A stretch of 64,000 nt of DNA from a bacterium (GTDB lineage Bacteria > Krumholzibacteriota > Krumholzibacteriia > LZORAL124-64-63). The stretch lies in assembly GCA_016703265.1 (NCBI GenBank), contig JADJCK010000012.1, forward strand, positions 71,717 to 135,716. The letters are read 5' to 3'. Below are positions 1-7,895 of this stretch, piece by piece; the first letter of the stretch is position 1; the number at the start of each line of letters is the position of its first letter. The notes under the pieces are model-generated. The model saw only the letters and a program-made list of their open reading frames with translations. It ran no database searches and was not told where the DNA came from. A program made the translations under genes and the position numbers.

Positions 1-420
1 GACCGCCTGGCGGCGGCGCCGGCGCGCCTGGCGGCCGGAACCGCCAGCCGCCTGCTGGCCGCGCGCCGCGACCAGTCCGTGCACGGGGCGCGACTGGAGC
101 GCGAGACCCGGCGTATGCTGGCCGCCGGCGATCTGAGGTTGACCGCGCTGGCGACGCAGGCGCGCCTGCTCGACCCGGCACGACTGCTGGCCCGCGGCTA
201 CACGATCACCACCGCGGCCGACGGCCGCATCCTGACGCGCGCCGCCGAGGCTGCGCCCGGCGACACGATGCTGACCCGGTTCAGCGACGGCGTCATTGCC
301 AGCACGGTCGCCGGCGTCGAGGCGGACGGCGGCGGACAAACCAAGGGAAGTGGAGTCAGAGTTGGCGGACAGAAAGCCAAGCCCCAAGCGCGCCCCGGCC
401 AGAAGTCTCTCTTTCGGTGA
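1..420 (+). CDS. xseA: Exodeoxyribonuclease VII large subunit, C-terminal part
   Basis: Only the C-terminal ~139 residues are present; the gene enters from the left edge. The frame is open from base 1. It carries the family's late signature LARGYTIT, followed by a small beta-rich tail with a 'G-D-x-x-x-x-R-F-S-D-G' pattern, as at the end of XseA proteins. The subunit combines with XseB to make the exonuclease that degrades single-stranded DNA in both directions. The last ~60 bases overlap the start of xseB, the usual tight coupling of the two subunits. The tail after the conserved domain is rich in Gly, Lys and Gln and looks disordered. Identification is secure from the motif plus the neighbour. 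Confidence 0.9.
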   Translation, partial: DRLAAAPARLAAGTASRLLAARRDQSVHGARLERETRRMLAAGDLRLTALATQARLLDPARLLARGYTITTAADGRILTRAAEAAPGDTMLTRFSDGVIASTVAGVEADGGGQTKGSGVRVGGQKAKPQARPGQKSLFR

Positions 421-622
421 GGCCGTCGGCGAAGTCGAGGAGATCCTCGCCGGACTCGAGGAGGACACCGTGGACATCGACCGCCTCGGCGCCGAGGTGG
501 CACGGGCCGTCGAGCTGATCCAGGTCTGCCGCGAGAAGCTGGAGAAGACCGACCGTGAAGTGCGCGACCTGGTGGCCGGCCTGCAGGCCGCCCCGGTCGA
601 CGACGGAAACGGCGAGGCCTGA
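362..622 (+). CDS. xseB: Exodeoxyribonuclease VII small subunit
   Basis: A small, acidic, helical protein with the XseB pattern: 'SFGEAVGEVEEILAGLE' followed by 'VDIDRLGAEVARAVELIQ' and a coiled-coil end. I prefer a TTG start at 362 with a GGAG six bases upstream, giving ~86 residues, the normal size. An ATG at 296 would add a disordered Arg-rich extension, and a GTG lies at 350. It overlaps the end of xseA, and its stop overlaps the ATG of the ABC ATPase (TGATG), so it is probably co-transcribed with the exporter genes. The protein is the small helical partner that assembles several copies onto XseA. Confidence 0.88.
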   Translation: MADRKPSPKRAPARSLSFGEAVGEVEEILAGLEEDTVDIDRLGAEVARAVELIQVCREKLEKTDREVRDLVAGLQAAPVDDGNGEA

Positions 623-1638
623 TGGATCCGCTGATCCGCGTGCAGGGCCTGTGCAAGGACTACCGCCTGGTCGACCGGCGCGAGGGCGTACGGGGCGGGC
701 TGCAGGACCTGTTGCGTCCCCGTCGCCGCCTGCTGCGCGCCGTCGACAACGTCTCGTTCACGATCGAGCCCGGCGAGATGGTCGGCTATATCGGCGCCAA
801 CGGCGCCGGCAAGTCGACCACCATCAAGATGCTCACCGGCATCCTGACGCCGTCGGGCGGCGAGGTGGACGTGGGCGGCATGGTGCCGTGGCGCCAGCGA
901 CAGCAGTACACGCGGCACATCGGCGTGGTCTTCGGGCAGCGCACGCAGTTGTGGTGGGACCTGGCGGTGGTCGAGTCGTTCCGGCTGCTGAAGAAGATCT
1001 ACGAGGTGGACGACGCCACCTACGACCGCCAGATGAAGCTCTTCGACGACCTGCTGGAGACGGGCAAGCTGCTCAGCCAGCCGGTGCGCAAGCTGTCGCT
1101 GGGCCAGCGCATGCGCTGCGACCTCGCGGCGGCGCTGCTGCACCGTCCGCGCGTGCTCTTCCTCGACGAGCCGACCATCGGCCTCGATGTCGTGGCCAAG
1201 GAGAACATCCGCGGTTTCCTGCGCGGCATCCAGGAGCGCGAGGGCGTCACCGTCATCCTCACCACGCACGACCTGGGCGACATCGAGCAACTGTGCCGGC
1301 GGGTCATCATCATCGACCAGGGAAAGGTCCACTTCGACGGCGAACTGGCCGAGCTGCGCCGGCGCGTGGGGCAGAGCGTGCGCCTGACCGTCGAGCTGCG
1401 CGAGCCTGCCGCCGCTGCCGAACTGGCTGCCGCCACGGCGGGCCTGCCGGTGACCTGGGAGACCGACGGCGGCCTGCGCCACGTGGCCCGCTTCAACCGG
1501 GTCGAGGTGCGAGCGGCCGAGGTGATCCGGCTCGTGGTCAACGACCGGCCGGTGCAGGACCTGCACCTGGCCGAGCAGCCGATCGAGGACGTCGTGCGCG
1601 AGATCTACCGCCAGGCCGCTGTCGGGAGCGCGGAATGA
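622..1638 (+). CDS. ABC-2 type exporter, ATP-binding subunit
   Basis: A 338-residue nucleotide-binding subunit. Walker A (GANGAGKST) is at about 58-66, the signature LSLGQ at 158-162, Walker B plus DEP at 178-184 and the switch histidine at 216. The ~110-residue region after the ATPase core is typical of exporter ATPases of the COG4586 type, which are found in a fixed trio with two six-helix permeases, exactly as here. The substrate is unknown; the family is annotated only as an uncharacterised exporter. The stop overlaps the next ATG (ATGA), so translation is coupled. Confidence 0.9.
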   Translation: MDPLIRVQGLCKDYRLVDRREGVRGGLQDLLRPRRRLLRAVDNVSFTIEPGEMVGYIGANGAGKSTTIKMLTGILTPSGGEVDVGGMVPWRQRQQYTRHIGVVFGQRTQLWWDLAVVESFRLLKKIYEVDDATYDRQMKLFDDLLETGKLLSQPVRKLSLGQRMRCDLAAALLHRPRVLFLDEPTIGLDVVAKENIRGFLRGIQEREGVTVILTTHDLGDIEQLCRRVIIIDQGKVHFDGELAELRRRVGQSVRLTVELREPAAAAELAAATAGLPVTWETDGGLRHVARFNRVEVRAAEVIRLVVNDRPVQDLHLAEQPIEDVVREIYRQAAVGSAE

Positions 1639-2513
1639 ACGGCGTGCTCCAGGACGCCGGGGCGGCGCGGCTGCAGCCCTGGCGACGCACGCCGGCGGGT
1701 TCGGTCGGCCTGTACGGCTACTTCGTGCGGCTGGCGTTCCTCAAGTTCCTGGCCTACCGGCTGCGCTACTACACGGGTGTCGTCAGCTACACGATCTTCG
1801 TTGCCGGGCACTACTACCTGTACCTGGCACTGTACGCCGGTCGCGCCGCCGAGGGACTGCCGGCCTCGATCGGCGGGCTCGACGTGCGCGAGATGGTGAC
1901 GTACGTGGCCATCAGCTGGATCGGGCGCAGCCTGTACTTCAACAACATCTCGCGCGACCTGGCACGCATGGTGACCGAGGGCGAGATCGCCATGCACCTC
2001 ATCAAGCCCTTCCATCTCCAGTCGGTGATGATGTTCGAGGCGGTGGGCGAGGCCGGCTTCCGCCTGATCATGTTCACGATCCCGATCATGCTCGTGGTGG
2101 TGCCCCTGTTCGGGGTGGGGGCGCCGGCAAGCGTCGCCGCGCTCGGCTGGACGTTCGTGAGCTTCGCGCTTTCGCTCGTGATCTACAGCCAGTTGGGCTT
2201 CCTCGTCGGCTGCCTGGCCTTCGCCATGAAGAACATCCAGGGCGTCCTGAGGGCGCAGATGGTCGGCATGGATTTCCTGACCGGCGTGGTGGTGCCCTTC
2301 ACGTTCTTCCCCGGCTGGTTCCAGGTCGCGGTGGCCTGGCTGCCGTTCCAGGCCATCAGCTACGTGCCGGTGATGATCTACCTCGGCAAGCGCCAGGGCC
2401 CGGACCTGGCGCAGGGGCTGCTGCTGCAGGTGGGCTGGGCCGTGGTGCTCACCATCACCGCGCGGCTGGTCTGGCGCGTGGCCACGCGCCACGTCACCGT
2501 GCAGGGAGGCTGA
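1635..2513 (+). CDS. ABC-2 family permease, first subunit
   Basis: A ~292-residue integral membrane protein with about six hydrophobic helices (for example around 'VSYTIFVAGHYYLYLALY' and 'LIMFTIPIMLVVVPLFGV'). It matches the first permease of the three-gene COG4586/4587/3694 exporter. The start is the ATG that overlaps the ATPase stop; the frame is open much further upstream, but that part is a shadow of the ATPase gene. The conserved 'GEIAMHLIKPF' segment, an amphipathic stretch that reads 'LLRPV' in the partner permease, is present. It is expected to pair with the next permease in the inner membrane. Confidence 0.87.
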   Translation: MNGVLQDAGAARLQPWRRTPAGSVGLYGYFVRLAFLKFLAYRLRYYTGVVSYTIFVAGHYYLYLALYAGRAAEGLPASIGGLDVREMVTYVAISWIGRSLYFNNISRDLARMVTEGEIAMHLIKPFHLQSVMMFEAVGEAGFRLIMFTIPIMLVVVPLFGVGAPASVAALGWTFVSFALSLVIYSQLGFLVGCLAFAMKNIQGVLRAQMVGMDFLTGVVVPFTFFPGWFQVAVAWLPFQAISYVPVMIYLGKRQGPDLAQGLLLQVGWAVVLTITARLVWRVATRHVTVQGG

Positions 2514-2514
2514 G

Positions 2515-3360
2515 ATGGAGGCGACAACGCGCTTCGAGACCGGCAACACCCGCACGCGCCCCGCGCAGCTGGCCTGGCAGGCGCGTATCTTCGGCGCCTA
2601 TTTCGTGCAGTTCCTGAAGATGCGGCTGGCCTACCGCATGGACTTCTTCATCGATACGCTCGCCGTCGGGTTCAGCCTGCTGATCCAGCTCGCGGTGCTG
2701 AGCGTGCTCTTCGGGAAGGTCAGTGCGCTCGACGGGTGGAGCTACCCGCAGGTGCTGTTCATCTACGGGTTCAGCCTGGTGCCGCTGGGGCTGTTCAACC
2801 TGGTGAGCGTCAATCTGTACGGCTTCGCCGACGAGTACCTGATCGGCGGCCGTTTCGACCGGGTGCTGCTGCGGCCGGTGGGCAGCCTGGCGCAGGTGAT
2901 CTTCGAGTCGTTCAACGTGTCGGGGCTGAACGAGATCCTGCTCGGGCTGGCGGTGATGATCCACGCCGGGGTGAAACTCGGGCTCGATTTCGGGGTTACA
3001 GACGTCTTGGCGCTGCTGGTGCTGGCGCCGGGTGCGGCCCTGGTCTACCTGGGCGTGTTCCTGGGCATCACGGCGGTCAGTTTCTGGTTCGAGGACAAGA
3101 TGGGGCTGGCGCCGCCGGTCTATAACCTGATCCGGTTCAGCCGCTATCCGCTGACGATCTACAGTCTGCCGGTGCGGATCTTCCTGACGTTCGTGCTGCC
3201 GTTCGCCTGGGTGGCGTTCTATCCGGCAGCGTGGTTCGTGGGCGGGCCCGGACTGGCGAAGGTGGCCATGGCGACGCCGCTGGTGGGCGTGGTGGTCTTC
3301 GGGGGAGCGGCCCTGCTGTGGAGGCGGGGCGTGCGCAATTACGTGAGCACCGGCAGCTGA
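2515..3360 (+). CDS. ABC-2 family permease, second subunit
   Basis: A 281-residue membrane protein with about six predicted helices and the family motif 'FDRVLLRPVGSLAQVIFES' near the middle. It starts two bases after the stop of the first permease, so all three exporter genes form one operon. Together with the ATPase and first permease it should form a heteromeric exporter. No substrate-specific gene is adjacent apart from the secreted protein downstream, which could be coincidental. Confidence 0.87.
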   Translation: MEATTRFETGNTRTRPAQLAWQARIFGAYFVQFLKMRLAYRMDFFIDTLAVGFSLLIQLAVLSVLFGKVSALDGWSYPQVLFIYGFSLVPLGLFNLVSVNLYGFADEYLIGGRFDRVLLRPVGSLAQVIFESFNVSGLNEILLGLAVMIHAGVKLGLDFGVTDVLALLVLAPGAALVYLGVFLGITAVSFWFEDKMGLAPPVYNLIRFSRYPLTIYSLPVRIFLTFVLPFAWVAFYPAAWFVGGPGLAKVAMATPLVGVVVFGGAALLWRRGVRNYVSTGS

Positions 3361-3388
3361 ACGCCGGCGCGGGAAAGGACGGGAAGCC

Positions 3389-4110
3389 ATGAAGGCAGCA
3401 GGCAAGGGACGGATGCGGGCGGCAGCGGACCGCCTGGGGCTGGCGGCGGTCGGGTGGTGGCCGTCCTGGTCGCCGTCCTGGCGGCCGGGGCCGGGCCGGC
3501 GGCGGCGTCGGTCTGGTGCGGCGAGAACGGGCTGGTCCGCTTCTCGTTCGCGGCCGGCGACAGCCTGGTCGAGACGGCAACGACCGGTGAGCCGGACGGC
3601 GGCGTGACCATCGTCGATGTCGCCGCCTGGCTGACCGACGTCGACGCTGTGGCGCGCAATGGCGACGCCTTCCTCCGGCTGGGCGGCGCCGAACTCACGC
3701 TCCGGATCACGGGCGCCGAGGCGAGCATCATCGGGCAGGAATTCCCCGATGCCAAGGCACTCAACGTGGGGCCGGCGCCCGGCAATATAGCGGTCGGTTT
3801 CCACCCCGGGCTGCGGATCAGCGGCGGCCGCACGTTGCTGGTGCGCTGGAAGGTGCTGTTCCAGGGTCGTCCGACGAACGTGCGTTTCGGGCTCGACGGG
3901 ACAGCGCTGAGATCGTGCGGAACCCTGGTCGGCTGCCCGGAAGCGGGCACCCAGGCCCTGTATGTAGGCTCCGATTCGGCCAACCAGTACGACAGCATGT
4001 TCGGCGCGGGCTACGTGCCCGCCTGGCTCAACCCGACCGGCACGCCCGACACCACCCCGGTGACCGGCAAGGCCTCGTGGCGCGACGTGGGCGTCTTCCA
4101 GGCCCGCTGA
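3389..4110 (+). CDS. Secreted protein of unknown function, frame broken near its signal peptide
   Basis: The body of the protein (from 3454 on) reads as a soluble, beta-rich, Gly-rich secreted protein with two Cys and no family I recognise. The frame starting at 3454 has only a GTG start without a ribosome site and a truncated hydrophobic segment. The ATG at 3389 has a GGGAAG site and encodes a positively charged stretch (MKAAGKGRMRAAADRLG), but it runs into the wrong frame. Adding one G to the GGG at 3452-3454 joins both parts into an ideal signal peptide ending in GPAAAS, for a protein of ~240 residues. I therefore annotate the joined gene. It follows the exporter operon at a 28-base gap. 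Confidence 0.65.
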
Positions 4111-4195
4111 CGGGCTGCAAGGGCCCCGGGAACCCCCCAGTCCGTGCCGGCGGCGGCCCGGGGCTCCTGAGGCGTATCCGGGGGCCCCGTCAGGC

Positions 4196-4660
4196 TCAGG
4201 CGGGGCCCGGTCCGCAGATCTCCAGCAGGACGCCGCCGGTCCCGCGCGGGTGCACGAAGGCGATCTGCTTGCCGCCGGCCCCGCAACGGGGCTCCTGGTC
4301 GATCAGCGCCAGGCCGGCTGCCCGGCACCGCTCGAGCACCGCCGGGACGTCCACCGCGGCCACCGCCACATGGTGCAGCCCGGGACCCCGCTTGGCGATG
4401 AAGGCGGCGATCGCGCCGGCCTCGGACATGGGGGCCAGCAGTTCCAGGTGGCCGGGCCCGCCCTGGCGGTCCAGCTTCAGGAAGGCCACGCGGACGTTCT
4501 CCTGCGGCACCTCCTCGATACGCTCCAGTTCCAGGCCCAGCAGGTCGCGGTAGAGCACCAGCGCCTGTTCGAGGTCCGGCACGGCGATGCCGATGTGGTC
4601 GACATGCCCGGCCGTCCCGGCCGGCAGCCCGGCCAGGATGCCTTGCTGATCGTGGGTCAT
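4196..4660 (-). CDS. mce: Methylmalonyl-CoA epimerase
   Basis: A 154-residue vicinal-oxygen-chelate (glyoxalase-fold) protein. Metal-ligand positions of the epimerase are visible: an early His in HVDHIGIAV, a central His in GPGLHHVAV, and a final Glu in LLEICGP. The 'ALVLYRDLLGLELE' and 'FVHPRGTGGVLLEI' stretches are typical of the epimerase rather than of lactoylglutathione lyase. It interconverts (2S)- and (2R)-methylmalonyl-CoA after propionyl-CoA carboxylation. The start is the ATG at 4660 behind an AGGCAGGAAG stretch; an upstream in-frame ATG would add only a low-complexity leader. A matching carboxylase operon lies 3.2 kb away on the same strand. No mutase is in the window. Confidence 0.9.
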   Translation of the reverse strand: MTHDQQGILAGLPAGTAGHVDHIGIAVPDLEQALVLYRDLLGLELERIEEVPQENVRVAFLKLDRQGGPGHLELLAPMSEAGAIAAFIAKRGPGLHHVAVAAVDVPAVLERCRAAGLALIDQEPRCGAGGKQIAFVHPRGTGGVLLEICGPGPA

Positions 4661-4789
4661 CTTCCTGCCTCTTCCCGGCCCCGGGCCCGCGGCGGCCGTC
4701 ACGGCCGCCCGTCCCGCTGGCCTTGCCTTTGCGCTGGGGCCGCGGCCCCTTCTCGGCTAAAATGGTACGACCAACCCCGGGAGGAAAGC

Positions 4790-5907
4790 ATGGACCCGCG
4801 CAATACGAAACTGGCCGAGCAGCTGATCACCTACAGCGTCAAGCTGCAGCCGGGCGAGAAGATCTACATCGAGATCAAGGGCCTCGACGCCCTTGAACTG
4901 GGCCGTGAACTGGTGCGCGTGGCCACCGAGCACGGCGGCGTGCCCTTCTGGTACTACAACGACGAGACCGTCAGTCGCGGCTTCATCCGCAACGCCAGCG
5001 AGAAGCAGTTCCAGGACTGGGGCGCGTTCCACCGCACGATCATGGAGTCGGTCGACGCCTACATCGGCGTGCGCGGCAGCACCAACCCGTTCGATCTTGC
5101 CGATGTCGATTCCGACCGCCAGCGCTGGCACGACCAGGCCTATTGGGGGCAGGTGCACATTCCGGTGCGGCTGAACAAGAAGTGGTGCGTGCTGCGCTAC
5201 CCGAACCCGGCCATGGCGCAGGCGGCCGAGCGTTCGACCGAGGATTTCGCCGATTTCTACTACAAGGTGTGTACGCTGGACTACGCACGCATGAGTCGCG
5301 CGATGGACCCGCTGCACGCACTGCTGGAGCGGACCGACCGCGTGCACATCACGGGGCCGGGCACCGACCTGCGCTTCAGCATCAAGGGACTGCCGGCGGT
5401 GAAGTGCGACGGCGGCCGCAACATCCCCGACGGCGAGGGTCTACATCGCGCCGGTGCGCGACTCCGGTCAACGGACATATCCAGTACAACACGAAGACGC
5501 GGCAGGGTGGCTCGGTACTGTCGAACATCCGCTTCGAGGTGAAGGACGGGCGCATCATGGAGGCAACGTGCGACGGCGACCAGTCGAAGATGCTGCGCGC
5601 TCTCGACACCGACGACGGCGCCCGCTATTTCGGCGAGTTTGCGCTGGGCGTCAACCCGTACATCACCACGCCCATGCTCGACACGCTGTTCGACGAGAAG
5701 ATCAGCGGCAGCTTCCACCTGACCCCGGGCAACGCGTACGCGAAGTCCGACAACGGGAACAAGTCGGCGCTGCACTGGGACATCGTCATGATGCAGGCGC
5801 CGGAGTGGGGCGGGGGCGAGATCCGGTTCGACGACCGCCTGGTCCGCAAGGACGGCCGCTTCGTGGTGCCCGAACTGGAGGGCCTCAACCCGGAGAACCT
5901 GGCCTGA
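4790..5907 (+). CDS. M29-family (thermophilic-type) metallo-aminopeptidase, interrupted by two indels
   Basis: Two frames together make one aminopeptidase T/AmpS-like protein. The first part runs from the ATG at 4790 (GGGAGG site) to 'GGRNIPDGE'; the second resumes at 'HIQYNTKTRQGG' and ends at 5907. Removing one G from GGG at 5437-5439 and one C from CC at 5464-5465 restores 'DGEVYIAPVRDSVNG' and a ~371-residue protein, normal for the family. The expected metal ligands are then all present: Glu in PDGE, Glu in FGEFALG, His and Tyr in FHLTPGNAY, and His/Asp in ALHWDIV. It releases N-terminal amino acids in the cytoplasm. It is a single gene with its own upstream AT-rich patch (TAAAAT at 4758). 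Confidence 0.88.
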
Positions 5908-5934
5908 GCGCACATTGCGACACGGCATGAAGAG

Positions 5935-5967
5935 CGACGCCGCGATCCCCGAGGGAGCGCGGCGTCG
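5935..5967. terminator. Hairpin between convergent genes
   Basis: A perfect 9-base stem, CGACGCCGC (5935-5943) with GCGGCGTCG (5959-5967), and a 15-base loop. It lies 28 bases after the aminopeptidase stop and before the end of the convergent DUF4252 gene. The + strand side is followed by TCATTTGTCGTT, so it fits best as the aminopeptidase terminator. Confidence 0.6.
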
Positions 5968-5973
5968 TCATTT

Positions 5974-6029
5974 GTCGTTCGTCACTGGTCGTTCGTCACT
6001 GGTCGTTCGTCACTGGTCGTTCGTCACTT
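5974..6029. repeat. Four tandem copies of a 14-base unit
   Basis: Unit GTCGTTCGTCACTG repeated at 5974, 5988, 6002 and 6016, the last copy ending in T instead of G. The array sits in the gap between two convergent genes, directly after the hairpin. Fourteen bases is not a codon multiple, and no coding frame crosses it. Confidence 0.9.
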
Positions 6030-6042
6030 GTCTAGTCGGTGA

Positions 6043-6660
6043 TCATTCGTTGCCTTCGGGCTTGTCTTGCCCGCCGTGCCCTTCATGCCCGGCGTGCCCG
6101 CCTTCGATGCCCTTGAGCATGCCGCCCAGTTCGTCGCCGTGCATCTGGGTGGCCAGGCGCAGCAGCGTCGTGAGGTCCAGGTCGCCGACCACGTTGACGA
6201 ACGTGGCGCTGTCGCCCGGTTCGTAGGTCAGCAGCATCAGGCCGACCATGTCCTCGCCGCGATGGAGCGTGCTCACGGTCACGGTCTCCTCGCCGTCCTT
6301 CATGTAGATGAGCCGCTGCCAGTGGTCCTTGGTCAGGCGCTCCTGCAGCTTCTTGACATCGGTGGCGACCGTGGATTCGTCCTGGCCTTCGGCCAGCGAG
6401 AAGGACTTCACGCGCACCGACTTGACCATGGCCAGCGCCTGGTTGAGGGCCGCGTCCTCGACACCGCCGCCGCCGGCGGCCAGGCCGGCCAGCACGGGAT
6501 CCAGCACGATATCCTGGATCTCGGCGGCGCCGTCGGGAATGCGGATCCAGTCCAGGTCCACGTACCCGGGCAGCTTCGTGATGTCCTGGGCCAATGCCGG
6601 CAGGGCCAGCAGTGCGCACAGCGACAAGGACAGGGAGAGAGTCAGCAGTCTCGCCTTCAT
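6043..6660 (-). CDS. DUF4252 secreted protein of the sigma/anti-sigma operon
   Basis: A ~205-residue exported protein with signal peptide MKARLLTLSLSLSLCALL...ALA and a mature part resembling DUF4252, a family often found behind ECF sigma/anti-sigma pairs. The start at 6660 has a GAGGAGG site six bases away. The ATG six bases upstream lies too close to that site, and a longer open frame above it is a shadow of the anti-sigma gene. The last ~20 residues are rich in His and Gly (GGHAGHEGHGG), a possible metal-binding tail. It is the third gene of the operon; its start overlaps the stop of the anti-sigma gene. Function unknown; an envelope output or input of the sigma system is inference. Confidence 0.75.
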   Translation of the reverse strand: MKARLLTLSLSLSLCALLALPALAQDITKLPGYVDLDWIRIPDGAAEIQDIVLDPVLAGLAAGGGGVEDAALNQALAMVKSVRVKSFSLAEGQDESTVATDVKKLQERLTKDHWQRLIYMKDGEETVTVSTLHRGEDMVGLMLLTYEPGDSATFVNVVGDLDLTTLLRLATQMHGDELGGMLKGIEGGHAGHEGHGGQDKPEGNE

Positions 6661-6662
6661 GG

Positions 6663-7271
6663 TCATCCTCCTCGGGTGGGATCGTTCGACAAACGCAGCG
6701 AGCCCGTCACCGCGGCGGGCAGCTGTTCGCTGAACACATCGGAAATCGCTCCGCGACCGGTCCGGTCGATGACGCGCGCGGCCAGGGCGACGGTCTGGAT
6801 CAGGTCGCGCCGCGCTGCCGCCACCTGTTCGGGGGTGTAGCCGGACGCAGCCACGGCGGCGGCGTATGCGGCAGGGTCGAGCGGCGCCGGTGCTGCCGCA
6901 CGCTCCTGCGGAACGGCCACCTGCGCGATCGGCGCCTGCGGCGTCGGGGTCGTTCCCGGGCGCAGGACCAGGGCCACCGCCACGGTGGCGGCGGCGAGGG
7001 TCACGCCCGCGACCAGGCGCTGGCGCCGACGGCGGATCCCGGACTGCTCGGCGGCGATGACGTCCAGCACGCGCCGGCTCACGGCATCCGGGCAGGCGGC
7101 GGCCGGCAGGTGCGCCAGGGCGGCCCGCAGGGCGAGTTCGCGATCGAGTTCGGCACGGCAGGCCGGGCAATCGGCCAGGTGGGCGGCCACCGCCTCGCGC
7201 ATGTCGCTCTCCAGTTCGCCGGCGGCCCAGGCGGCCAGTTCGGGCCCGCAGTTGACGCAGTTGATCCTCAT
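6663..7271 (-). CDS. Zinc-finger anti-sigma factor, membrane anchored
   Basis: A 202-residue protein with an N-terminal anti-sigma (ZAS) domain: Cys5, Cys8 and the HxxxCxxC motif His31-Cys35-Cys38. A single transmembrane segment follows near residue 90 (LVAGVTLAAATVAVALVL), then an Ala/Pro-rich linker and a helical C-terminal region. It should hold the sigma factor encoded just upstream at the membrane. Its start overlaps the end of the sigma gene and its stop overlaps the start region of the DUF4252 gene, so the three are translated as a unit. Confidence 0.85.
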   Translation of the reverse strand: MRINCVNCGPELAAWAAGELESDMREAVAAHLADCPACRAELDRELALRAALAHLPAAACPDAVSRRVLDVIAAEQSGIRRRRQRLVAGVTLAAATVAVALVLRPGTTPTPQAPIAQVAVPQERAAAPAPLDPAAYAAAVAASGYTPEQVAAARRDLIQTVALAARVIDRTGRGAISDVFSEQLPAAVTGSLRLSNDPTRGG

Positions 7272-7813
7272 GCCAGTCCCCCTTGCCGGGCAGCAGCCTC
7301 GGCGTCACCCAGGGCCAGGCGCAGGCTGTGCCGCGCGCGATGGACCTGTACCTTGACCGCGCTGACCGACTTGCCGAGCGTGGCGGCGATGTCGGCCAGT
7401 TTCCGGCCCTCGAAATAGTGCATCAGCATGACGTCACGTGTTTCGGCAGGCAGCGTCTGCAGGGCATCGACCAGTTGCCGCTGGCGGTCGTCCAGGTCCA
7501 GGTTCCGCAGGGGATCCTCGTCGGCGCCTGTGTCCGCAGCCAGGCCTTCGAGCGCATCCGGGTCGGGAACGCCGAAATGCCGCCGCGACGCCGCCCGGCG
7601 CCGGCACAGGTCGATGCAGAGGTTGCGCGTCACGTGCGCCAGCCACGGCGCCACCCGCTCGGCCGGCACCTCGCCGCCCTGGCGCCACAGGCGCAGGAAG
7701 GCCTCCTGGGTCACGTCCTCGGCGTCGCGGGCGTCACGCAGGCTGTACAGGGCCTGGGTGTAAACCCGGTCCCGGTGGCTGCCAAGCAGGTCTGTGAAGG
7801 TTGAGTGTCTCAT
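7268..7813 (-). CDS. ECF-type RNA polymerase sigma factor
   Basis: A 181-residue sigma-70 family protein with region 2 ('ARDAEDVTQEAFLRLWRQ') and region 4 ('LPAETRDVMLMHYFEGRKLADIAATLGKSVSAVK', a helix-turn-helix). There is no region 3, which marks it as an ECF sigma. It is the first gene of an operon with a zinc-finger anti-sigma factor and a DUF4252 exported protein. A candidate ECF promoter sits directly upstream (7826-7851), suggesting autoregulation. There is little room for a Shine-Dalgarno site. Confidence 0.9.
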   Translation of the reverse strand: MRHSTFTDLLGSHRDRVYTQALYSLRDARDAEDVTQEAFLRLWRQGGEVPAERVAPWLAHVTRNLCIDLCRRRAASRRHFGVPDPDALEGLAADTGADEDPLRNLDLDDRQRQLVDALQTLPAETRDVMLMHYFEGRKLADIAATLGKSVSAVKVQVHRARHSLRLALGDAEAAARQGGLA

Positions 7814-7825
7814 CTTGGGGCCTAA

Positions 7826-7851
7826 GACGGCCGCCAGGGGCCAGGGTTACA
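7826..7851 (-). promoter_or_regulatory. Candidate ECF-type promoter of the sigma operon
   Basis: On the minus strand TGTAACC is followed 15 bases later by CGTCTTA. This resembles -35 'GTAAC' and -10 'CGTC' elements recognised by many ECF sigma factors. The -10 ends ~12 bases before the ATG, so the leader would be very short. This is inference from motif and position only. Confidence 0.42.
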
Positions 7852-7895
7852 CACCCCGGGGCAATGGGCGCGGGACAACGACGGCGGCGGGCGGG

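Noticed and set aside
5974..6029. Possible CRISPR array
   Set aside because: The 14-base units are directly tandem with no spacers and no cas gene is present.
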